A DNA stretch of 43,080 nt from assembly GCA_025459355.1 (NCBI GenBank), contig JALOQS010000035.1, positions 1 to 43,080 on the forward strand, in the 5' to 3' direction. Every line of letters starts with the position of its first letter. Within the stretch, counting starts at the first letter, position 1. Source of the DNA: Pirellula sp. GTDB lineage: Bacteria; Planctomycetota; Planctomycetia; Pirellulales; Pirellulaceae. The notes below the pieces were generated by a model. It was given only the letters and a program-made list of their open reading frames with translations. It was not told the origin of the DNA and searched no databases. The translations under genes were made by a program, and so were the position numbers. Shown here piece by piece: positions 18,031 to 26,165 of the stretch.

Positions 18031-19092
18031 CTACACCTTTTGCAGAATCAATACCGTATCGCATGCATCGGCATTGAGTTTTTGAGTCGTATCGATGTCG
18101 TACCAGAAATCGTGGACCGCGATCAGTTTTAGCTTCGTGCACTTGTCTAGCAATTCTTTTAGCTGCTTGACTGTGTAGATGCGAAGTGTGATGTGATCGG
18201 ATAACCGGAAAGATTCCTCTGGTTTCTTAACTAGCATGGAGATGCGGAGTTTTTCGAGTCTCGTTTTGAGGCTCGTATCAACGACCGTCAAAGCATAATG
18301 AACGGCGACTTCGTCCGACTTGGCACTCCAGCGTTCGGTGCCCCAGAGGTCGGAGCCACGCGGCAATAGATGGAGTGACAAAACAAAGATACCGCCTGTC
18401 TTGAGGTGATCCGCGACGCAGTTCAAGTGGGCTAGTGCAGCCTCTTCGGATTCCAAGTGGCGAAAGGTGTTGATCGCATTAACGGCTGCATCAAACGGTT
18501 CGTCGAAGGAGAACTGGGTCATATCGCCGACGACCAAGTTGGCTTTGTTCTTGTTCTTTTTTAGTTTCTTTTCACAGTACTTGAGAGCGGTTGGATTCAG
18601 ATCCAGACCGGTCATCGAGTAACCTCGACCTGCCATTTCACAGATCAATCGACCAGAGCCGCAGCCGGCTTCCAAGACGGACTTCACAGGGAATGGCACA
18701 TACTTTTCAAAGGCATCGGTGAGAAAATCCGCTTCTTGGGGAGTCTCCTTAAGAAAGCCCATTTCATACAATTCGGGGTAGTCGTACCACGATCGGACGG
18801 TTTCCGATTTGATTTTCTTGGACGAGGTGTCAGCGGGTTTCTTTTTGAGGGGAGCCGACTTTTTGGCTTCAGCGGTTTTCGGATCAAGTTTTGTCGCCGT
18901 TGGCTTGGCCGCTTTTGCTTTAGTAGGTTTGGCTGTCTTGGAGGACTTAGCGGTTCCTTTTTTGGAAGCAGCTGGTTTTGCGGCGGTCGGTTTTGTTGCC
19001 GACGGTTTGTCTAATGCCTTCGCGTTAGCGGTGGACTTTTTTGAAGCAGACGATGCGGAATTCGCGACAGATCGAGCCAAAGGAAACCTCAA
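18031..19092 (-). CDS. SAM-dependent methyltransferase with N-terminal lysine/alanine/proline/threonine-rich (histone H1-like) tail
   Basis: Tail KPSATKPTAAKPAASKKGTAKSSKTAKPTKAKAAKPTATK; class I MTase motif I VLEAGCGSGRLICEMAGRGYSMTGLDLN. Confidence 0.85.
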   Translation of the reverse strand: MRFPLARSVANSASSASKKSTANAKALDKPSATKPTAAKPAASKKGTAKSSKTAKPTKAKAAKPTATKLDPKTAEAKKSAPLKKKPADTSSKKIKSETVRSWYDYPELYEMGFLKETPQEADFLTDAFEKYVPFPVKSVLEAGCGSGRLICEMAGRGYSMTGLDLNPTALKYCEKKLKKNKNKANLVVGDMTQFSFDEPFDAAVNAINTFRHLESEEAALAHLNCVADHLKTGGIFVLSLHLLPRGSDLWGTERWSAKSDEVAVHYALTVVDTSLKTRLEKLRISMLVKKPEESFRLSDHITLRIYTVKQLKELLDKCTKLKLIAVHDFWYDIDTTQKLNADACDTVLILQKV

Positions 19093-19103
19093 TGAATGAA
19101 AAG

Positions 19104-19841
19104 CTATGCTGTGAGTGGTAGCGGGCTATTGGCAAAGGATTCCACCAGTTGTTGCCAATGATGAGAGGCAATTTTCTGGCGAGAGTGAACCAATTGAAGT
19201 CGCATTCTACGGATGACCCCTTTTTCCATAAAGCCGCCAAAGGCTAAAAGCTCGGGTTTTCTAGAGTTGGTTGCACCGACGCGAATGGAGTCGGAGTTGT
19301 TTAACCAAGTGCAATCGGCCACGTCTAGCGGATGAACGATCAAGCCCCGGGTCAAGTCTGCGGACAGGATCTGGCCAGGAGCGGTTTCCTGGAGCGGTGC
19401 GGGCTGATGATTCTCGGTAACGGGTTCGAAGCTCAGTCGCAGTTGGGGGTGAGATTCTAGGGTTGATGTTTGAACGCTCAGCCAAAGCTCTATCACCAGC
19501 AGGTCATTTACGGGTTGTTTCACGCAATAGTAGACTTGAAATCCGAAGGTCAGCGGACTTTGTTCGGGGTAAATAGTAACAAAGTCGTTTTGTCGGATAT
19601 AGCTTTCCGCGAGAGGAGGATTCGCGACGACCGGGACAGCGTGTTGTGCCGGAGTTGAATCGAGTTGTGCCAGAGTTGGTTGGAGCGATAGTCGCGTGCA
19701 AATTCTATCGGATTCCGAGACGACAAATGTTGTATTCGGCTGGCACTGGCATTGCACTCGCCACGGATCGCTTGAGAATGTCGCCCCGGTATCGTTCTTT
19801 TGCCACCCGCGGACACTTTGATTGTTACTGATGGCGGACAC
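19104..19841 (-). CDS. Conserved hypothetical protein
   Basis: 245 aa ORF immediately upstream of and co-directional with the methyltransferase; no recognised domain. Confidence 0.6.
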   Translation of the reverse strand: MSAISNNQSVRGWQKNDTGATFSSDPWRVQCQCQPNTTFVVSESDRICTRLSLQPTLAQLDSTPAQHAVPVVANPPLAESYIRQNDFVTIYPEQSPLTFGFQVYYCVKQPVNDLLVIELWLSVQTSTLESHPQLRLSFEPVTENHQPAPLQETAPGQILSADLTRGLIVHPLDVADCTWLNNSDSIRVGATNSRKPELLAFGGFMEKGVIRRMRLQLVHSRQKIASHHWQQLVESFANSPLPLTA

Positions 19842-19971
19842 GATCCCCTCTTTTCATTCCTATAAAGCAAGCACCTTAAACTACGCAACAAGATCGGAAT
19901 ACGATACCTTGTTGGCAGAAGCGAAACAAGAAACGCATACCTAATCCCAACTCATTTCCGATGGAAAAAAC

Positions 19972-20766
19972 GTGAGCGAACGACTGATAGCGGATGCAAA
20001 AAACATAGCCTTAGAAGCGGCGCGAAACGCTGGGTTAGTGCTGCGGCAGATGTTGTTTCATGCATCCGTTCGGGAAAAGGGGCCTAAAGATCTCGTGACT
20101 GACGCAGACTTGGCCGCTCAATCGATTATTGAAGGAGCCATCAAAAAAAACTTTCCGGACCATGTATTCGTCGGCGAAGAGAGTCCGGGAAACTGGAGAG
20201 ATGCACGTGGCACAGACGAGTGGACATGGTTGGTGGATCCATTGGATGGAACCACAAACTACGTGCATCGATTCCCCTGTTTTGCTGTTTCCATCGGATT
20301 GATCAAAGGGAATGAGTTAAAGCTCGGAGTGGTGTATGACCCCATGGCGGACGACATGTACTGTGCCATTCGGGGTGGAGGTGCGACCCGAAATGCCGAG
20401 CCGATTCAGTCCAGCCGTTGTCAAAAGCTAGAGGATGCGATGGTAGCGGCGAGTTTTCCGCCAAACGTGACCAAAGATTCCCCTGAAGTGCAGCAGTTTT
20501 TGGATATTCTCGTTCAATCGCAAAGTGTGCGGCGGCTAGGCTCGGCGGCCTTAAATCTTTGCTATGTGGCTGATGGTCGGCTCGATGGTTACTGGGCGAA
20601 CCAGCTCAAACCCTGGGATGTTGCGGCAGGAATTCTAATCGTGCACGAAGCGGGAGGGAGTCTTCGGGGAATTAGGCAACAGGAGTTTTCCGTGTGGGAT
20701 GGGGAGCTAATTGCTGCCTCGTCGAGCCCGCTCGCAATAGAAATGTTGACATGCTTGAGGGGTTAG
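19972..20766 (+). CDS. Inositol-1-monophosphatase family protein (GTG start)
   Basis: VGEESPGNWR; WLVDPLDGTTNYVHRFPCFAVSIGL; LKPWDVAAGILIVHEAGG. Confidence 0.93.
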   Translation: MSERLIADAKNIALEAARNAGLVLRQMLFHASVREKGPKDLVTDADLAAQSIIEGAIKKNFPDHVFVGEESPGNWRDARGTDEWTWLVDPLDGTTNYVHRFPCFAVSIGLIKGNELKLGVVYDPMADDMYCAIRGGGATRNAEPIQSSRCQKLEDAMVAASFPPNVTKDSPEVQQFLDILVQSQSVRRLGSAALNLCYVADGRLDGYWANQLKPWDVAAGILIVHEAGGSLRGIRQQEFSVWDGELIAASSSPLAIEMLTCLRG

Positions 20767-20936
20767 GGGCTGTTCGGATCAAAAAACCTCGACAAAATTG
20801 GAGCTTGCATCTAGCCCGTGGCTGCTGGACAAGCGTACTATGATTTTGAACAAGCGGGGACGGACCCTCGGGTTGAATTGAGTTTGCTTGCCATGTCGGT
20901 CAACGAGGAACATCTTCCACTCAACTCTTCTCAGTG

Positions 20937-21257
20937 ATGAACACGACAGGCAAGAACAGTTTCTTGGATAGCGCGGTGGCTTTCCTTTCACAACCGGTCG
21001 TTCAAGCGATTCTGGGAATTCTGATTTTGCTGATCATTTCAATTGTGGCGTACTACACGCTGTTAAAGTTGCGCGGATCGTCCATGGACAACACCGATTC
21101 CCTCGAATTGATACGAAAGAATTTCGAGGAAATGCGTAGTGAAGGTGACATCAGCGAAGCGGAATACCGAAGAATTAATGCGTCGCTAAAAGGAGGGATG
21201 AACTCCAGCATCCCCCGAAGCGATCCGAACACCAAAAGCAATTCTCCTCGCGAGTGA
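20937..21257 (+). CDS. Small single-TM protein with SHOCT-like helical tail
   Basis: TM segment VVQAILGILILLIISIVAYYTLLKL; RKNFEEMRSEGDISEAEYRRINASLK. Starts at ATG 20937 or GTG 20934. Confidence 0.65.
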   Translation: MNTTGKNSFLDSAVAFLSQPVVQAILGILILLIISIVAYYTLLKLRGSSMDNTDSLELIRKNFEEMRSEGDISEAEYRRINASLKGGMNSSIPRSDPNTKSNSPRE

Positions 21258-21574
21258 CGTTCGCAGTCTGCCGGACTACAATGCCCGAACAGATTGAAAT
21301 GAAATTGTTACGCCGAGAGCTGCGGAGTGTGTTAGACTTAAACTGTTTTGACGACTGGTTGGCCTGGGAGGCTAACGTTGCCTCGTGCGAGTTTTGCTCG
21401 TCCGAGTCAACAAGTTTTATCGGCTCGAATTTAGAGGACAAGGATGCCCAAATCGCAAGAAACCCCTGACGACTGTCAACCACTTGTGATGGCTCGAGCT
21501 ACTATAGATCCTATGTCCCAATTCCCATTTCGCTAACGTGGCATACGTTTCCGAAATTAGTTAAGGAGTCGATA

Positions 21575-22763
21575 ATGGCCCAAGGTAAGGATGTCGTGCC
21601 TGGACGTCGAAGCGTCGGTGGTACAGGTAGCGGCAGCAACCGTCGTAATGCGTTCTGTTCAACGCAAGCCACAAAAGAAACTCTTCAGCGATATCCCCAC
21701 TCCTCGCGATATCGTTACGCACCTCGACGAGTACGTAATCGGCCAAACGTCGACCAAGCGATCGCTGGCCGTGGCCGTTCACAACCATTACAAGCGTCTT
21801 AACTCAACGTTTGAACGCAACAGCGACGTCGAAATCGAGAAATCCAACATCCTTTTGGTTGGACCGACCGGTAGCGGAAAAACACTGCTGGCGAGAAGCT
21901 TGGCAAAGATGCTGAACGTTCCCTTTGCCATCGGTGATGCAACCACTCTCACCGAAGCGGGTTATGTCGGCGAAGACGTCGAGAACCTACTTTTGAAACT
22001 ACTGCATGCTGCTGATTTTGATATCGAAGCTGCACAACGTGGAATCCTGTACATCGACGAAATCGATAAGATCGGCAAGACGAGCCAAAACGTATCGATC
22101 ACCCGCGATGTTTCCGGTGAAGGGGTCCAGCAGTCATTGCTCAAGATGCTCGAAGGTACTGTGGCTAACGTTCCTCCTCAAGGTGGACGCAAGCATCCAG
22201 AACAGCAGTACATCCAAATCGACACGACCAATATTCTCTTTATCTGCGGTGGCACATTCGTCGGCGTCGATGAGATCATCAGCAAGAGACTCGGTCGCAA
22301 GTCGCTCGGATTCGGTTCCGGACCGAGCGTTCGCGATGACAGCGACGTTGCATCGCTGCTAGCCCAAGTTCAATCGGATGACATTCTCGAATTCGGTTTG
22401 ATTCCAGAATTGATTGGTCGGTTGCCGGTCGTGACCTCGTTGGCACCACTCGATGTTCCAGGGCTGATCAAAGTTCTTACCGAACCAAAGAACGCCTTGG
22501 TCAAACAGTATCAAGCTCTCTTTGGAATGGAAGATTGCGAGTTGATCTTCACCGAGGCCGCATTATCGATGATCGCCGAAAAGGCACGTGCCAAGAGCGT
22601 TGGAGCTCGTGGACTCCGCGGTATCGTCGAAGAGATCATGCTGGACGTGATGTTCGAGTTGCCTGATCAAGTGGCCGGAACGGTCTACACGATCGATGTC
22701 GATACGACCGATGGCCAAGTCAGACACTTCAAGAGCGTTCCTCAACGCAAAGAAACCGCTTGA
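21575..22763 (+). CDS. clpX: ATP-dependent Clp protease ATP-binding subunit ClpX (no zinc finger); reading-frame discontinuity near the N-terminus
   Basis: Body in the 21591 frame: [19 protein letters not shown] (Walker A), [14 protein letters not shown] (Walker B), [48 protein letters not shown] at 21563-21568 sits 6 nt before ATG 21575, which is in another frame ([25 protein letters not shown]...). Confidence 0.9.
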
Positions 22764-22792
22764 TCGTAAGCGCCGGAACGTATGTGAAACGT

Positions 22793-22816
22793 AGGATGGG
22801 CACTCGTGCCCGTCCT
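22793..22816. repeat. GC-rich intergenic hairpin (REP-like or terminator-like)
   Basis: AGGATGGGC-ACTCGT-GCCCGTCCT: 9-bp stem with one G-T wobble; 30 bp after the clpX stop; no T-run. Confidence 0.55.
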
Positions 22817-22825
22817 TGTGGACCG

Positions 22826-22874
22826 GATTGACTGAGTCGACCTGATTGACTGAGTTGACTGATTGACTGATTGG
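22826..22874. repeat. Imperfect short direct repeats of GATTGACTGA
   Basis: gattgactgagtcgacctgattgactgagttgactgattgactgattgg: repeated TTGACTGA cores in intergenic DNA. Confidence 0.7.
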
Positions 22875-23097
22875 TAGCGAGGGATGATTGACATCTAAGC
22901 GGGCGGTTCCCTCCACTTCTTCGAACGACTCTCGTTCCTAACAACCGGCTCTCTTTACCTGATCTGAACGACACATCGGCTGTCGGCTCTTTCCCGTAAA
23001 TTCCAGATCGGTTTTATCTCTCCTGGCCTGCTTCCGTGTTGTACTCTTCCCCCGGGAAAGGTCTATCGATTTAGGCTGCATTCACAGGACGAATGGA

Positions 23098-25935
23098 ATG
23101 AATACAACGATTGGATTCGACAACCAGAAAGGAATGTTCAGCGTTACTCAACGTGCGGTGCATTCTATGCTTTTTGGTGTCGGGCTTGCCGTTAGTTTTG
23201 TGCTGTTCCTGCTCAGTGGATGTCAGACCTTAACGTTACCTCGCATTGATCCGACAGGGAATCGCATCTTCGCGCCGGGCGGCACAACGCTTGTTAACCC
23301 CCTCACTCCTGCAAGTGGATATCCGAGCACGGCGCCTGCTTTTCGTGATCCACCGACGCCCCCTAAATGCATCGACGGAGAAAGCTGCAAAGGCTGCCTC
23401 GGTTGCTTGTCCAAAAAGAACAACAGCTCGGCCGATTTTGAACGAGGTCGGTGCGGCGAGTTGTTATTAACCCCCAATCGATTGGTCGCACCTGTTGGTG
23501 GCGAGGTCATTCTCTTAGCCGGTGTTTGCGGCAAAGATGGAATGCTCGTGACTGATGAGCAAATCGAATGGATGCTCTCGCCTGAAAGCGTAGGCCAAAT
23601 TGTCGAAGTCGGCGATGATGCCAAAGGTCAAAAGCCATCGTTTTGGAAAAAGAGCGAACCAATCAAAGTCGAGAAACTCGGTGTTGATTTTGCACGCGGT
23701 CGAACAAGCCGTGAGCCGGGAAACATCACCAAAGGGACATCCGACCCATCAGATGATTTACCCTTAAGAAAAGGTCAGACATGGGTCAGCTTGACTAGCC
23801 CGAGCGAAGGAACGTCCAAGGTCACGGTGCTCGCTCCCTCTAGCGACGTATGGGACAAGCGACGACAAACGGCGACCATCTACTGGGTGGATGCCAGTTG
23901 GGATTTTCCGCAGCCGATCACTGTCGTAGACGGATCTCCCGCTGTTCTGGTTACCAAGGTTATGAAGAGAGATGGTTTTGATGCCGCAGAGGGATGGACG
24001 GTTCGGTACCGATCTCTTAATCCCGATTTGGCAAAATTTGCAAATGGTATACCACCCGATATCAGTTACGCCGATTTGAAGGAAGTAAAAGTCGATCAAA
24101 ATGGAGTCGCAGGCGTAACAATTGTGCGTGGGCAAATGAGCGGTGCCATGTCGCCGTCTGCTCCCTCGAACGGTACAGCTCTAGTCGAAGTCGAAATCGA
24201 ACGCCCCGCCGTTGGGGATATGCCCGCCGTGCCACTCGCTCGAACCACAACCTCGGTTACTTGGAGTGCTCCGAATCTGGTGCTCGATGTGTTCGGTCCA
24301 GAGATAGCGACTCCTGGGCAAAACTTGCAATACGTAATCCGCGTTACCAACACGGGAGACTTGGCGGCCGAAAACGTTGAGGTCATCGCAGCATTTCCTC
24401 CCGGAGTTCGAGTCGACTATTCCTATCGACCCATTCAAGAAACCAACGGCTCAGCCGTGTGGGGACAGTTTGGACCGCTAGCCCCGAGAAGCGCGTTCGA
24501 GGTGGTAGCAAATGTAACTCCGGCGACAGAGATGCAAGGCCGTATTCAAGTCGACGTGCGATCATCGAGTGGGCAGCAGGTTCCGCCTCGAATCGTTCCG
24601 ATAGTTGTTCAAGCACCGAAGTTAACGATTCAGTTTGCACCCCGCCAGAATATCACCGAAATTCCCGTAACGGGACAAGTTATCTTTGATGGTCTATTGG
24701 TCAACAACGGAACGCAAACCATCAACGATGTGCGATTGCAAATCGATGCAGAGTCCGGACTCGTTGATGAGCGTTACGGACAAAGTAGTGTGGTGACCAA
24801 CTATGCCGCGATTCGTCCAGGTGAACGAATTCCCTTTGAAGTCCCTTTCCGAGTCACCCGAGAGGGGCAGCTTCGAATCACCGCAGCCGCCATCGTTCAA
24901 GGCCAAACGTTAGCGACTAAGGCAGCCACACTGCTCGGGGTTAACAACACGTCCTCGCCGGTCCCGGGTCGTGCGGGTGGCGCTCAGCAGATTCAGCTCG
25001 ACGTTTTCGCTTCTCCCGACGCGCGACAGATCCCGATCGGCGCGACAGTCGAAGTTCGATGTGTCGTAAGCAACCCGACCGCGATGGTGCTTCCTCGGCC
25101 GGAACTCGTGATAGCACACGACAGTAGTTTCCGCCTGCAAAGTCGCGACCCAGACACGGAGTACGATCCGAATCGTGGGGCTGTGATTTGGCGGCTGCTA
25201 GACATGCAGCCTCAACAAAGACTTGAGTTCACAGCGTCTTTTGTTGCAACCATCGAAAATCGAGAAGCCATCATCGAAATGCAGGCATCAAGCCAAGGAG
25301 CGATATCTCCCAAAAGGATCATCTACTCCATCAATAACACATCACCCGCCCCCTCGACCGACAGCGGAGGACTCCCCTCAATAAATCGGGGTGGTAGCAT
25401 CCTGCCCGGCACCCAGCCATCGGGCATGCCTGCGATGCCAAACGAGCCATCCCCCGGTTCGGTCTTGCCCCCGGTTCCCAGCAACCTGCCATTGCCCGGC
25501 ACCTCCAATGGCAGCAATTCCAATGCACGCCTTCCGTTGCCCGTTTCTCACGCTTCCAGCATCGGCTCAGATCAAAGATTGGATGTCGCCATACAACCGA
25601 TCGGAGATAACTTTCGGCGAGGTGATACCGTGACATATGAGATCAAGCTGACGAATCGAGGCCGAGAGCCCGATCAAAAGGTCTCTTTGCAAATAAATCT
25701 ACCTACGAATGCCAAGCTCGTGTCGGTCAAGGCACTCGCATTGAACTACCGAACGAACGAAGAAGGGCGAATTGTTGAGTTCACGCCGATTCAATTCTTC
25801 CGAGCGAGCGACACGTTCAGTTACATCGTGCAGTTGAAACATGAAAAGTCTGGCAAGTTCGAAATTTCGGCAGCTGCCAAGAGCATCGGCCAGCCCGTGC
25901 CCGTCCTTGCTAAGCAAGCGATATTGGTTCATTAA
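23098..25935 (+). CDS. Large DUF11-repeat surface lipoprotein
   Basis: Lipobox-like LLSGC; repeated modules GPEIATPGQNLQYVIRVTNTGDLAAENVEVIAAFPPGV, PIGDNFRRGDTVTYEIKLTNRGREPDQKVSLQINLP; P/S/G-rich linker near 25340-25560. Confidence 0.88.
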   Translation: MNTTIGFDNQKGMFSVTQRAVHSMLFGVGLAVSFVLFLLSGCQTLTLPRIDPTGNRIFAPGGTTLVNPLTPASGYPSTAPAFRDPPTPPKCIDGESCKGCLGCLSKKNNSSADFERGRCGELLLTPNRLVAPVGGEVILLAGVCGKDGMLVTDEQIEWMLSPESVGQIVEVGDDAKGQKPSFWKKSEPIKVEKLGVDFARGRTSREPGNITKGTSDPSDDLPLRKGQTWVSLTSPSEGTSKVTVLAPSSDVWDKRRQTATIYWVDASWDFPQPITVVDGSPAVLVTKVMKRDGFDAAEGWTVRYRSLNPDLAKFANGIPPDISYADLKEVKVDQNGVAGVTIVRGQMSGAMSPSAPSNGTALVEVEIERPAVGDMPAVPLARTTTSVTWSAPNLVLDVFGPEIATPGQNLQYVIRVTNTGDLAAENVEVIAAFPPGVRVDYSYRPIQETNGSAVWGQFGPLAPRSAFEVVANVTPATEMQGRIQVDVRSSSGQQVPPRIVPIVVQAPKLTIQFAPRQNITEIPVTGQVIFDGLLVNNGTQTINDVRLQIDAESGLVDERYGQSSVVTNYAAIRPGERIPFEVPFRVTREGQLRITAAAIVQGQTLATKAATLLGVNNTSSPVPGRAGGAQQIQLDVFASPDARQIPIGATVEVRCVVSNPTAMVLPRPELVIAHDSSFRLQSRDPDTEYDPNRGAVIWRLLDMQPQQRLEFTASFVATIENREAIIEMQASSQGAISPKRIIYSINNTSPAPSTDSGGLPSINRGGSILPGTQPSGMPAMPNEPSPGSVLPPVPSNLPLPGTSNGSNSNARLPLPVSHASSIGSDQRLDVAIQPIGDNFRRGDTVTYEIKLTNRGREPDQKVSLQINLPTNAKLVSVKALALNYRTNEEGRIVEFTPIQFFRASDTFSYIVQLKHEKSGKFEISAAAKSIGQPVPVLAKQAILVH

Positions 25936-26165
25936 CCGGGGCTGCTGGGCCTGCCGGTGAGTCACGGGAACTGAGATGTCGGAGGGATTTTCGGGAAGCG
26001 GTTCGATTTTTACCTCTCGGCCCCGTGAAAACATGTTACTCCAGCAAAAACTCGTTAGGATATGCCCCAGTTGGTGGGAGGCCAGACTTCGCTTCCCTTA
26101 GCCTCCCCCAAAATCGTCCCTACCGCGTTGTCCCCCCTAGACCCGTCGAGCTTACAGATCAATAC

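Noticed and set aside
18736-19099. Two + strand ORFs (92 and 96 aa) opposite the methyltransferase tail
   Set aside because: They are the antisense of the lysine/alanine-rich tail and give an F/G/A/V-rich artefact protein; the minus-strand gene is clearly coding.
19643-19678. 21-bp-period direct repeat (GTTGTGCCGGAGTTG / GTTGTGCCAGAGTTG)
   Set aside because: In-frame within a hypothetical CDS, only two imperfect copies; weak evidence of anything beyond local duplication.
21254-21469. 71-aa + strand ORF upstream of clpX (CEFCSSE motif)
   Set aside because: Considered as a small Cys-containing protein or a displaced ClpX zinc finger; the single CxxC and lack of ClpX-like context are insufficient.
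22563-22974. Minus-strand ORFs through the TTGACTGA array (SQSVNSVNQVDSVN)
   Set aside because: The repetitive peptide is just translation of the intergenic repeats.
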